25,126 nt of DNA from Azolla pinnata (GCA_037176905.1 JBBBWG010007513.1:1-25126); one strand, 5' to 3'. Shown: positions 1-10,220, counted from the first letter of the stretch. Made by a program: numbers and translations. The notes: generated from the sequence alone by a model not told the origin.

Positions 1-357
1 TTTCCCGACTGTCTTATTTTCCGTAATATTACGTAATTACGGCTTCGCCGTAATTCCGTAAAATCCCGGCCAACACTCCAAGCTTGTTACAGGATGAAGA
101 GGAGTCGGAGAAAGGGTTGATGATGGAGAAGACGCTACAGGAAGAAGATTTGTTGATGCTGGATGAGCGTTAAAACTTTCTTCCTCGAGTGCCATTGGCA
201 TTCCACCTTGAAGCCTCCATAGCGACTCCCGAAGGTCGTTACTCTCCAGTTGAAGTTGACGCATGGCTTCTATAAGCTGATTGAATCTCTTGGTAGAATC
301 CGACATGACGAGGTTTGGGAAACGAGAAGGTGAACAAATTGTCACAGACAAGGACAA
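1..357 (-). mobile_element. Ty3/gypsy-type element, gag N-terminal fossil
   Basis: The reading frame at 357-37 contains a start at MSDSTKRFNQLIEAMRQLQ, near position 305, followed by a glutamine- and leucine-rich helix and a Ser/Thr/Pro-rich stretch. That is the look of the amino end of a Ty3-type Gag. A probable 5' LTR lies just upstream on the same strand, and the rest of the element would lie beyond the left edge. The visible part is short, ends in unrelated palindromic sequence, and looks broken. The family call rests on general Gag character and position, not on a zinc knuckle or protease, neither of which is in view. Confidence 0.5.
31..59. repeat. Near-perfect hairpin with a 3-base loop
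   Basis: The arms at 31-43 and 47-59 pair at 12 of 13 positions around the loop TTC. The hairpin is flanked on its left by the 10-bp palindrome GTAATATTAC at 23-32. It sits where the Gag-like frame loses its character, so it may be a small palindromic insertion or the end of another element. Only one end is in view. Confidence 0.6.
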
Positions 358-827
358 AAGAGAAGACAGAGTTGAGACAGAGACTGCTTGAAATAATAAT
401 TCACAAAAAATATGAGTTAGACTAATCTATGATTGTCAAATGACAAGTATACATATGCGTCAAGTGGTGCTCATGCCCACGTTGACTATGAGAGCATAAG
501 AACTCGATAGCGTAGAACGATTCCAGTTGAAAATGTCATGACCAAAACTTGAAGACATTGTTAGCTACAAGCTATGGTCATGCAAGACAGTATGACTCCC
601 TCGATTTCTTATTGCCTTCTCAAATTGATCGGACCACATGCATGCTTGATTTTCTTCTTATATCATATCAAACCTTTCCTAGATTCTTTTTGTTGTCGTT
701 CCATTCAGTTTTGTCTATTCGTCGTTCATCATTTGGCCTAATTATTATTGGTATTATCAAATGTGTATCAGTTATGTGTTCATGGCTGGTGGTGGATTAT
801 CAAGAATGGGGTATATATAAAGGTTGA
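340..827 (-). mobile_element. Probable 5' LTR and leader of the left Ty3 fossil
   Basis: On the - strand this stretch lies directly upstream of the Gag-like start. It ends near 340 in TGTGACA and could begin at TGTCAACC near 827, giving a length of about 488 bp. That is close to the 486 bp estimated for the LTR at the right end of the window, although the two sequences differ. Only one copy is present, so the outer boundary is a guess. On the + strand, TATATATAAAGG at about 813-824 also resembles a TATA box. Confidence 0.35.
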
Positions 828-1404
828 CATCAGATCAATGTGGTCCAAAGACACAATTACAGTCGCTTTGTTTACCCACCCATCCGCTGCGTCTTTCATG
901 TCATAATTTTAGGAAAGATCCTTTATGTGCGAAAGATCCTTCTATTGGCCTCTTTTCAGCCGAACCAACGTACTTCTCTCATTGCGTTAAATGGCATGCT
1001 GAGACAAACTACAACAGAATCTCGCTTGTTTTTTGTTGGCTCCCATTTAGCCAGATTGTTCCTAGTCCATGGAACAGAAGATAGTTTTTCGTTAGACTTG
1101 CCTTGTTCCATGGCCATGGCTCGTAAACCATTCACAGCAAAAGGAAGTCTTGAATCGATGAAATGATTCATTAAGCGACGTAAATGCAGAAAAGAAAGTA
1201 AAAGAAAAGCGGAGCTCGTAGAGAAGTATTGATGAATGAATACATTGCTGAAAAGGGATTCGCCCCAAACTACTACGCGATAAGGATAAGTGCAAACATG
1301 AGCATGCATCGGAACGCGTTTGCTGAGTTACATTTTGTACAGATGCACGATCGGGTTGGATTCCCCTGTTAATGTATGTATAGCACATGAGCTAATGGAT
1401 TTCA

Positions 1405-1405
<1 letters not shown>
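828..1405. other. Unassigned single-copy-looking DNA
   Basis: Open frames of about 80-117 codons exist on both strands here, but none shows a recognisable domain, splice context or biased composition. I see no repeat, RNA gene or regulatory cluster. It may be flank of the left element or plain spacer. Confidence 0.4.
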
Positions 1406-1435
<30 letters not shown>

Positions 1436-3416
1436 TGTATGTGTGCATGTGTGTATATATGTATGCATGTGTGCGTGCGTTGCTGCATAGTATACATGTA
1501 TGTGTGCATGGTGAAGGGGAGAAAAGAGGAGCTTTTAGCAATCTTGTCAAGGTTTGGCTTTTGTGTTGTGATGAACTTGGTTTGCCTTTATGGTCCATGA
1601 TGTTCGGATTTGAACACGGGTGCGTCTGTTGCATGACGATGATGGTGGTGGTGGTGGTGATGATGATGATGGTGGTGGTAGTGGTGGTGTTGGTAATGGT
1701 GATGATGCTGATAGAGAAGAGATGTGGTGGTGGTATGTACACGTCGAGTATGTATATAGATCGATAGATTGATATATATATATATATAGCCCACAGTGAA
1801 GTGAGTGAGTGAGTGATTATTTGCGCTCCCAAACTTCCCATTGAAATACTGACAGCTCGAGGTTGAAACCGGATATCAAGTGCACATGCATGCATATTGT
1901 TCCACAGCAAAACCATGCATTGGCCACGTTCTGCTGCTGCTGCTACTTATACTTGTACTAGTGCATGACTCTCTTGAAAGGTTAGTAAGAGCTTGTGGCT
2001 TTCTCTTGGGCTGATTTAGCTAGGCTTTGTGGTGCCTGAGATTTGTGGGGTGCTGATTGGTGCCTGAGATTGCCTGATTTAGCTCTCGCTTGCAGGCAAT
2101 ATCAGCAACGCATTGAGTGAGTGTTCTTAATTCCCCCCCATTTACACTACAAGTTAGTATACTCTCTACACGCACGCACACCCACGCGCAGAGTTCCCAC
2201 CCCATGTCGCCTCTTTTTGTTGTCGTCGTCTAATTTGGTTGGTCTGGACTCTGCCGATGAACCAAGCACAGTCTGCGACGGTGTTGGATTTGTTGTGTGT
2301 GTGTGTGGAGAAAGACTTGAAGGTCCGCAAATTAGAGCTAGAGAGAGAGGCGGAAGGCCTGATTGATTGGCTTATTATGCTAGAACAGAAAGCAGGTCGC
2401 TAGACGTGAGGAGTGAGTCCGTAGTGGTATTATAATAAATACTACTAGTAGTAGTAATAATCTGCAGGGATGGCAGCCTCGTGTCTAATCAAGATGGATG
2501 GATTGTGGTAATATATATATATATAGATATAATAATGGCGCAATGAGGGAACCCCTGTGTGTGTGAGTGTGTGTATGTGTCTGACAGGCACACATGCCTG
2601 CATGGCATGGCCTTTAGACGAATCACGAATCACCTTTTGCTGTTGCTGCTGTTGTGGTTGTTTGGTGTTGAGATTGTAACAGGTAGGTAACTAGGTCTCT
2701 TACTTACTTGCTCACTTGCTTACTAGCAGCTACTACATGTAGTCAGTCTACTACCGCTGCTGCTGCTACTATGTACTACGAGCAGCACCACTACGACTAC
2801 TACTAGCAGTGCCTGGGCCGGTCTTCTTCTTCTTCTTCGAGGAAAGATGGGAGGGGTAAAAGAAGTGAGTCAGTGCGGAAGGAAGGAATGCGACTGGGGT
2901 GTGGGTGTTGCTTTCTCTGTCTGTGTGTGTCGTTGTAGACAGACAGGAACGGAAAGACACACACCAGAGAAAGAGAGAGTCGAGAGAGAGAGAGTCGAGA
3001 GAGAGAGAATCGAGAGAGAGAGTGGAGAGAGAGAAAGATGGTGATATATTGTGGAGTAGTAGTAGTGGTTATATTTTGCGCTTGGGCTTTCGTCAAATGG
3101 CAATGTTTGTGGCAAGGCCCACAAAAGCTCTGCTGCCGCTCTCTTGGTCCTCACAACACACTGTGAACTATCTCTATCCGTCTATCTACACTACATACTG
3201 CCAGCCAGTTATATATATGTTCAACAAGAGTGAGTAGCGAAAGCGAGGCTGACTGAGGACATACGACATGCTACTTCTTCCTCCTACTATGTACTAGTAA
3301 CCCATGCACACATACATACATGCATGCATGCATGCACACACGCATGCATACATGGGTGACCATGTATGTTGTGAATACGCCTGCATATCTATGTACTGCA
3401 GACAATGATACATGGG

Positions 3417-3418
<2 letters not shown>

Positions 3419-3458
<40 letters not shown>
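3419..3458. repeat. (TC)20 microsatellite
   Basis: Twenty uninterrupted TC units. It is complementary to the GA tract about 285 bp downstream at 3743-3786, so the pair could fold into a long stem in single-stranded DNA or in a transcript. Confidence 0.95.
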
Positions 3459-3459
<1 letters not shown>

Positions 3460-3739
3460 AACATATGCCTGCATACATAATAGATGCATGCAGCAGCAGC
3501 AACTTCCTTACTCTTATAATTCAATTAAAACTCACGTCTAAGGTAAAGGAAGCAGCAAGCACAGTCAATCAGTGTAAAGAAAGAGCGACAAGCGATGGAG
3601 ATAAAATACACGTAATCCACACAAAACACACAGGTTGGCAAACGAAATGAAGGAGGCAGGACCAGCTCCAAGGTCCCGGCGGGAGGTAGTAGGGCTACCA
3701 ACCGAATCATGGTGCATACACATACATACATACATAATT

Positions 3740-3742
<3 letters not shown>

Positions 3743-3786
<44 letters not shown>
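3743..3786. repeat. (GA)22 microsatellite
   Basis: Twenty-two uninterrupted GA units, followed by GGGA-type decay. It is complementary to the TC tract at 3419-3458. GA/CT tracts are also common in plant core promoters and leaders, so a regulatory role is possible but not shown. Confidence 0.95.
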
Positions 3787-3793
<7 letters not shown>

Positions 3794-4225
3794 AGACGTC
3801 GTCGGGTAAATAATGAATGGATGGATCGACCATGAACTTTGCAGACGGACACGGACGGAGAGACGGAGGGACATGTCTGTCAGACAAGACATCTCTCTAT
3901 CTCTCTACCTATCTGATATCTATGTAGATGGGCTTTTTTTTTTTTTTTTGGCTCAACAACAGCAACTACGTAGTTGCTGCAGAAGACGACACCACGACAC
4001 ACATTCCTTCGTTGGTCCTAGAAGAAGAAGAAGAAGAAGAAGAAGAAGATGATGATGATGATGATGATGATGGTGGTGGTAGTGATGGTGAAGGAAAAGA
4101 AGAGAAGAAAGAATGGGGAGGGAAAGAAGGGCAGGATTGGATTGGTTAAGTTGCTGCGCCCACTAACCAACCATATCTCTCTCTAAACGCGCACAATCAA
4201 ATGAATGACTACCCTACTATGAATG

Positions 4226-4263
<38 letters not shown>

Positions 4264-4802
4264 GTGAGTATATATGTGTATGTATGGTATGTATGCGTCC
4301 ATGTGGCAGTGTGTATTCAATTCAATCAATCTTTCTTTCCTTTGTAAACAACCCCCCTATTTAATTTGAATAATAATAAGAAAAAATAAGAAGAGGTGTG
4401 TGGTTTTGCTTCCTCTTTTTGTCCAACCCCAATCCCTGTCTGGCTTTCTTTTCCCATTCATTCATTCCCAATCCCATTCAATCCTTCCCCTCGACGCACG
4501 CACATGTGTGCAACGCACATGCAGATTGCGCACACACACGAGAAGAGAAGAAGAAGAGAAGAAGAAGAGAAGAGAAGCAGGGACGAGAAGAGAAGCAGGG
4601 ACGAGAAGAGAAGAGAAGCTCTCTTCCATGTATGCATGTATGTATTGTATGCATACATATCTACTTTGGCTTGCTTGTAACTCGTGTTCATACCAAATCG
4701 GCTTTGTCTCCACATTTGGCCTTCCCTCTCTTTCCACATATGTATGTATATATATATATACATCATTCGCGCCTGCTCAGTAGTGAGGAGCCACCGTGGC
4801 GG

Positions 4803-4874
4803 CCACGTGCGCCTGCCCGCGTGCCAGGCGACGTGTCGGCGTCGTCCACGTGGCAGGCGACGCGCTGACGTGGC
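4803..4874 (+). promoter_or_regulatory. Cluster of four ACGT-core (G-box/ABRE-like) sites
   Basis: A GC-rich island in otherwise AT/GA-rich DNA. Four ACGT cores lie within about 70 bp: CACGTG at 4804-4809, ACGTGTC at 4831-4837, CCACGTGGC at 4846-4854 and TGACGTGGC at 4866-4874. ACGTGGC and ACGTGTC are the classic bZIP-bound abscisic-acid response cores. The block also looks internally duplicated, with GCCAGGCGACG and GGCAGGCGACG about 30 bp apart. It lies some 2 kb before the NF-YA start codon, with a TATA-like TA run at about 4748-4761 and a GA tract at about 4895-4920 nearby. I infer that it belongs to the NF-YA promoter; the transcription start is not visible. Confidence 0.65.
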
Positions 4875-5050
4875 CCCGCCTTTTCCTGCGCGCGCGAGAG
4901 AGAGACAGAGAGAGAGAGAGATGTGGGTAGAAAAGGTTGAGAGGCAGGGACGGAAGGAAGGAAGGAAGGAAGAAAGAGGCTATGGCGTCTTCCTCTTCTT
5001 CTTCTTCTTCTTCTTCTTCCCTTACAAAACCTCAAGGCCTGTTCGCCATC

Positions 5051-5063
5051 GCCAATTATTGGC
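5051..5063. promoter_or_regulatory. Inverted CCAAT-box palindrome
   Basis: GCCAATTATTGGC reads as two head-to-head CCAAT pentamers with one central base. CCAAT is the sequence bound by NF-Y, whose A subunit is encoded downstream. The placement in the upstream or leader region of an NF-YA gene makes self-regulation a fair guess. Short motifs also occur by chance. Confidence 0.45.
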
Positions 5064-5180
5064 TCCCTCTCCCTCCTCCTCCTCCTCCTCCTCCTTCCTC
5101 CCTCCCTATCTTTCGCATTTGGATTGTTCAAGTACAGTCCTTAGGTTAGATCCACGCACAGTATTGCTCCCGTGGTCACA

Positions 5181-5196
5181 CCCCCCCCCCCCCCCC
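5181..5196. repeat. C16 homopolymer
   Basis: Sixteen consecutive C, followed by ATCG. The - strand is therefore G16, which can adopt G-quadruplex or related structures. It lies within the probable leader of the NF-YA gene. Homopolymer length is prone to assembly error. Confidence 0.9.
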
Positions 5197-6738
5197 ATCG
5201 ATTATTGCAAGTGTGCTTTGTGCCCTCCCTCCATCGCCATCACCATTACTCCCCTTCCTTTACCTCCATCTCCACCATCCTCCCGGGAGTTTACGATTCT
5301 CAGCGGAACCCTCTGCTTCTCAGGCAACGACTCCATCCATTTCATTTTAAGAGTGGATGGGGAAGACGAGAATCGCCATGATGGAGCTTCTCAAAGAAAA
5401 CAAAGAAATGCGGTTCTGGCAGCTGCTTCGCGGTGTAACCACGGATGGCTTACTATAGCCTCTTCTTTTCTCAACCCTTGTCTCTCTCCTCCTCTCTCTA
5501 TTCTCTCTTTCTTCTTCTTCTTCTTCTTCTTCTTCTTTCTTCCTGTCTGGTCTTCTACTCGATCCCTCGGCCATTCCAAACTGCCGGGCTCATGTAAAGG
5601 TAAATCAATCAGATGATGTACTCGATCACTTTACATGTCTTCTGTGCCTGTTTGCTTCATTGATTATGTGCGTCATCACAGTTTACTCTTACCTCTCTCA
5701 AAGAACGCTGCCGATTCCTTCCTATTTCTGTAGCAAGCAATCTCGGATAACGGCGCAAGCATTTCCATTGATTCTCCCCAGCGTCATCCTGTCTTGTGGA
5801 TTACGGGAAACAGGAGCTGGTCTGAGGCTGTCTTATGTCACAACTTCTCCATTGCTTCTTCGTTTCCGTTCCTGATGGAGGAGACCGTGAACGCAACTTC
5901 GATTGTTTCTCCGTTTCTCGCACCTGCAGCTGTTCAATGCTTTATCAGAGCAATCTGTTCCTGAAGCAGACTCAATCCTTCATTTTCTGGCGAGTTCTAA
6001 TTTAAAGCTTCCCATGTTTTTTCTTTCTTTCTAATGTCCGTTTTCCGTAAAGACTTTCTTCTTCTGCATAATTTCTCGGGCAGACGTTCTTTTGTATAAT
6101 TTCTCGGTCAGACTTCCTTTGGCTTAATTCCTGTGTAATGACAATCGATTATTCTTCATCGCACCTCGTTAATGTCACCTGTAGTGAAGACAAGCGAGCT
6201 CTCCATTGATTCTTCTGGTAGTATGTACCTCACCTTAATCCGTACAACTTTTCCGCTGAGGCTCAGACTTCCATCTAAGCCATTACCTGAGCTTTCCATG
6301 AGAATTAATCCCTTCCTCCTATTTCCATGGGAGCAGATTTTTCATTGCCCTTCTTCGTTTCTGCGTGGATGCCATTGCTTTTTCCCCCGTGTGTTTGGAC
6401 TGCAACGCTGACGGTCTGTTTATTTTGATAGGGCAAGGATTCAACTGCGTTGCTTCTCCATGTTTTCTTTTTCTGATTAAATTTCTTTCTTTGTGGCTTC
6501 CGCTTCCGCTTCTTCAATCTTTCTGTCGAGCTGTACAACTTCTCCGTTTTCTGATCGATGCATTGTCTGCCTCATGAATCTACTTTGACAAGACGTGGAA
6601 CAGATTGCTGAAAGGAACTAAAACATTCTTGTTGCATCAGGAAATGCACTCTGATGAGACAGGCGCTCCATTTGCTCGATCTCGGAATCCAACCGAGGCA
6701 TCACACTCCGTATCCATCTGAATTCTACTGCGGCTGAT

Positions 6739-6768
6739 ATGATCATGGCCGGGCTATGGCTGGTATAG
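6739..6768 (+). promoter_or_regulatory. Upstream ORF 1 of NF-YA (MIMAGLWLV)
   Basis: A 9-codon ORF with its own stop, ending 122 bases before the main start codon at 6891. If it is in the mature leader it should lower translation of the main ORF. Leader exon boundaries are uncertain. Confidence 0.4.
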
Positions 6769-6770
6769 CC

Positions 6771-6794
6771 ATGCCGCAATCAGGTATGTCATAA
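6771..6794 (+). promoter_or_regulatory. Upstream ORF 2, or alternative first coding exon, of NF-YA
   Basis: Unspliced, this is MPQSGMS followed by TAA, in the same frame as the main ORF. A consensus donor, CAG|GTATGT, lies at 6783/6784, and an acceptor, TCTAG|GTATGG, at 6888/6889. Removing that 105-bp intron joins the first codons directly in frame to the main start, giving [12 protein letters not shown]. So either this is an inhibitory upstream ORF or it supplies a slightly longer amino end, depending on splicing. Confidence 0.45.
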
Positions 6795-6890
6795 ACAGAA
6801 GACCTCTCCACAAGCAAGCAACGGAAGGCAAAGGCATTCATTCACAGAGCTAGAGACGGAGGAGAAGTAGCTCCTTTGCAAAATCTAGGT

Positions 6891-9800
6891 ATGGATCAGA
6901 ATTCTAGGAAGTCTGAGATTCATAACGAGCATCTCCGGGTCTATGACACGGTTAATCGTCATCACCATCAGTATCTCTCAAATGCTAGTGTAGTGAGTCC
7001 GGATCCTTGTGCATGGTCATGGAATCATAGCAGCAGCATGAACACTGCGGCCACTGCTACTCCAACTCCTACTACTGCTCAGCAGTCCTCACCATCTCTG
7101 CTGCTAGACCCTAGTCTCCATTGCAATCACACCACTCCGGGTGCATCTTCATCCTCAATTTCAGCAAATCCGAATCCATCAATGAAGCCATTCATTCATC
7201 AATACTTGCAGCAGGGAGATGACGGCAGTAGTTATTACGGAGTAGAGTCTCACGGATTTTCCACGGCTAGATCTTCCGCCATTACCATTACTCCTACTCC
7301 TACCAGTGTCTTGGCCCACTCTCACTCATTATTAGCTGGTCCTCCTCAATCGCATCATCAGCAATTCCTGCGAACGATTCCTGCTACAGGTACAACTACT
7401 ACCTCTACCATTACCAAGAGCACTATTACTACTAATGCAGCAGCAGAGAAGCAAGGCCGTCCAATCGTGAGCAAGGTGTCACTATATCCGTGGAGTACTT
7501 CCGCATCAGGTAGGATGATGATCTCAGTTACTATTGAAAGTCGCTGTATTATACCTAGATCTATCTATCCTTCTCTTTATTCATCTTTAAGTATCAATCT
7601 GGTACATATTTCCGAAGCTTTGTGTGTATAGTTTCAGCTGGACGCACAAAGAACCCCTAATCTTATATTCGAGGTGGTTATGTATCAATCGTTTCTGAAC
7701 CCTGATATGGTAGTACTTCGTTTTGAATGTGGAACTCTAGATTTGTTTGGCATTTCTCCTTTATGGACGAATTGGGAAGTAAAAAGGAGAAAATCCATGG
7801 GGACCAAAATTGAGCTGGCTATTTAGGCAAAAAAGTTTTTGGCGTTCTGCATTTCAATCGTGTGGTCCAAACCACGAAGCTGATTGATAATAATGCCCTG
7901 ATACAATTATTATCATTAGGAGGCCGCAGAATGCTTCATTTCTTCCCCTAAGGTCATCCATCAGAGTGACAAAGGACGTTTCTGTCTGTTCGTTCTTCTG
8001 TTTCCTTTTTATCTGAGTCATAGTCTGTATGTATTCGTGGGTTCGATCTCTGTATCCATGGCCTACCGCAGCTCCTCTGCGTCTTTATTTCAAAGGCCAC
8101 GAACCCAAATGAAAAAAAAAAAAGAAAGAGAAAAAGCAAAGCCAAACAAGTTTTCCAAACTTCTTTAAACCGACAGCTGGGCCCTAAGGGGTAGAGAGAA
8201 AGGGGGAACTCGAGAGGGACAGATCGCTGATAATGATTAATGGTAGTTCCTAGAATACCTAACATCCCCCCTCATCGAAATGAATCATGTCCTTAGATCT
8301 TTCTCACCGTTCTCTGTAGCAAGAAGAACCCACTTCCGCAGCGATTATGACGAATTGAATTGACTGCCTAGAAATATTATTTTGAGCATTAGTTTGTTGC
8401 AGGAGAAGGTGTCTGAAGAAAACAGTTCTTAACATTCTTCTTGTTTCTTAAATCAACCTGTGTTCTTTGAATGGTATTCACATGTTGGGTAGGCTTAGCA
8501 ATGATCCCATGTATTTAGGCTATGATGTCAGTCATGATCACTGCCAACTTGTTCCGGGCATGGCTCCTTACATTCTACACTCACAAGGAGAGTACATGCT
8601 GCCCAACATACAACTCGAGCTCGGTACCAACCCTACGGTAATCTTTCTCAAAGTAGATTCTCTATCTAATCATGACTATAAATGTATGGTCTCATGAATC
8701 TGTAGCTGATATTCAATGGAAAAACTGAAAGGAACTGCCTGATTGCAAAACAGAATGATGTTGGATATACTTTCCCATGGTTAATATTTAAGAGAACTAG
8801 TGGCATAATCGCTCCAGGTTCAAGCAACAGCCTATTCTTACTTAGATCCATATTTTGGGGGCATACTAGCCAATTATGGAGGTCAACCTGTGGTGAGTGA
8901 ATTTTAGCTTGAGATTTGTCGAGATTCTTAACATCAGATATAATGATGATCATTCCCATGAAACTCTTATAAGTTTGTTGTCCTTGTCGTTTTTTTATGT
9001 TGTAATGTGATATTAGACTCCGTCGCAATTGATTGATTTTCATCATGCCCGGATGCCATTACCAACAGTCCCAACTGAAGAAGAACCAGTGTATGTGAAT
9101 GCGAAACAGTACGCAGGAATCTTGAGGAGGCGGCATCGCCGTGCTAAACTTGAGTCCGAAAATAAGCTCGTGAGGTCTAGAAAGGTATACTACTCATAAC
9201 CCAGAGACATACAATGAAATCTTATCCTGCAAAGTTTATTTGTATGGAAACACACCAATATCACCACTTTTGCTTCACTGGGCATTACCAGAGAAAACCT
9301 CAACGTTTTCCAAAACGAGTAACGATGATTAGAGTTTCACTACAACACAATGGGGGTTATGTCGATGCCAGAGAAAGCCATTAAGGTTTTTTTAAAAATT
9401 GACCAGCAGTGGTAAGAGTTCCACTACTACAGAATGGGGGCTATTTTGGGTAATGATTTGATAACTAGTGGGGTAGTTATGACTCATGGAGCAGTAGCTA
9501 ACTACTGCTAATTGGTGGTTGTGATATTCGCTAACTAAATGTTCTCATGCCGACTTTTATGGCAGCCATACCTTCATGAATCGCGTCATTTGCACGCAAT
9601 GAGAAGGGCTAGAGGATGTGGGGGACGGTTTTTGAATACCAAGAAAAAGGATGAATCACTGAACAGTTTCAATAACAATGTGTCATCGGAGGGGGCACAG
9701 TCCTCTCAGGAAGGCACCACAATCGATTCGAATGAGACAGGGATGACGATGGAATGTGGAGTGGAATCTCAGGAGCAAGAGGGTAGCTACAATACAATGC

Positions 9801-10141
9801 ACGGCCTAGGGAACCATTTGGCATTGGTGGGTATGAGTCGTCATCATCAGTCCATTAGATCTGATGGCACCAGTGACTCTTGCTCTGCCATGGTAGCGCA
9901 AAACAGTCATCCGATCATATCATCAGGTGATGATTCTTCAGAGCCTACATCTAAACCTTCTTTAATTTTTGTTAAGTTGGTTTTTTCTTGCATGAGCAGA
10001 GAAGTTTTACCAGTATTATATATAATCTTTTGGAGAAGTCGCACTAAGCATGAAACATGATGATTCAACTCTTCCCCAAGCTTTTGAAATGTGTTTCCTG
10101 TTTTTTGTGTTATATGTGCAGGTGTTCCATTTGGCACCTGA
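6891..10141 (+). CDS. NF-YA: NF-YA subunit of the CCAAT-binding factor NF-Y
   Basis: Exons: 6891-7509, 8519-8637, 8818-8892, 9017-9184, 9566-9926 and 10122-10141, about 453 residues; all phases agree. In the nucleus NF-YA joins the NF-YB/NF-YC histone-fold dimer and contacts CCAAT. Residues 1-206 are Ser/Thr/His-rich. Exons 2-3 carry the plant patch ELGTNP...[14 protein letters not shown]. The core starts near residue 293: [18 protein letters not shown] (helix for NF-YB/C), linker, then [20 protein letters not shown] (DNA contact), split by an intron after SRK. The tail is Ser/Asn-rich and ends VPFGT. ATG 6891 has an in-frame stop upstream at 6792 if unspliced; splicing out 6784-6888 would add MPQSG. 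The usual His of KQYH is Ala. The weakest point is the exon 2 acceptor, which has a poor pyrimidine tract. Retaining the last intron would give a different tail ending at 10060. Confidence 0.93.
9281..9445 (+). repeat. Diverged tandem duplication in NF-YA intron 4
   Basis: Two units of about 80-85 bp, 9281-9360 and 9361-9445, share CCAGAGAAA near their starts, a T run in the middle, and AGAGTT-CACTAC-ACA-AATGGGGG-TAT at their ends. The copies differ at many sites, so the duplication is not recent. It lies in the intron that separates the two halves of the NF-YA core domain. Confidence 0.75.
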
Positions 10142-10220
10142 GACATGATGAGGTCGTCAACAAGGTCAGAGCTGAAGCTAGTTCTGGCCTTGCTTTCAGT
10201 CAGTCATTGCATGTTGACTT

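Larger units (their letters stand above)
1406..4740. repeat. Microsatellite-rich region upstream of NF-YA
   Basis: About 3.3 kb dominated by simple repeats: ATGT units at 1406-1442, GATGGTG-type purine repeats at about 1637-1712, TA at about 2510-2525, a 15-16 bp GAGA-based minisatellite at 2966-3037, TC x20 at 3419-3458, GA x22 at 3743-3786, a T run at about 3932-3949, GAA then GAT at 4019-4072, GA at 4229-4262, and a GAGAAGAGAAGCAGGGAC repeat at 4555-4618. Many open frames here encode only Ser-Leu, Arg-Glu, Tyr-Ile-His or poly-acid runs and are products of the repeats. No gene is supported. The downstream part is probably promoter of the NF-YA gene. Confidence 0.8.
4875..6738 (+). other. 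NF-YA leader and 5' intron region
   Basis: This stretch has no convincing coding sequence. Its first part has GGAA, TTC, CTC and TTC repeats (about 4951-4975, 4984-5020, 5072-5100, 5510-5535). From about 5540 the repeats stop and the DNA is T-rich and intron-like. Plant NF-YA genes usually have a long leader split by at least one intron, and this fits. I cannot choose splice sites with confidence. A long open frame at 4684-5616 is composed mainly of repeat-encoded Phe, Pro, Ser and Arg runs and is not a gene. Confidence 0.5.

Noticed and set aside
24-32. TAATATTAC, identical to the geminivirus origin nonamer
   Set aside because: It lies at the foot of the hairpin, not in its loop, with no Rep-like frame nearby; GTAATATTAC is simply a palindrome.
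23-32. GTAATATTAC as an HD-Zip III binding site
   Set aside because: The family's known target is GTAAT(G/C)ATTAC; this is one base short and far from either gene.
840-1309. Overlapping 86-117-codon frames on both strands
   Set aside because: No recognisable domain or expression signal; such lengths occur by chance in this composition.
1392-1916. 174-codon - strand frame rich in Thr, Ile and His
   Set aside because: Entirely encoded by ATGT, GATGGTG and TA repeats.
4684-5616. 310-codon open frame on the + strand
   Set aside because: It crosses the ABRE cluster, a GGAA/TTC tract, CTC tract and C16 run; its protein is mainly Phe, Ser, Pro and Arg runs from those repeats, without any domain.
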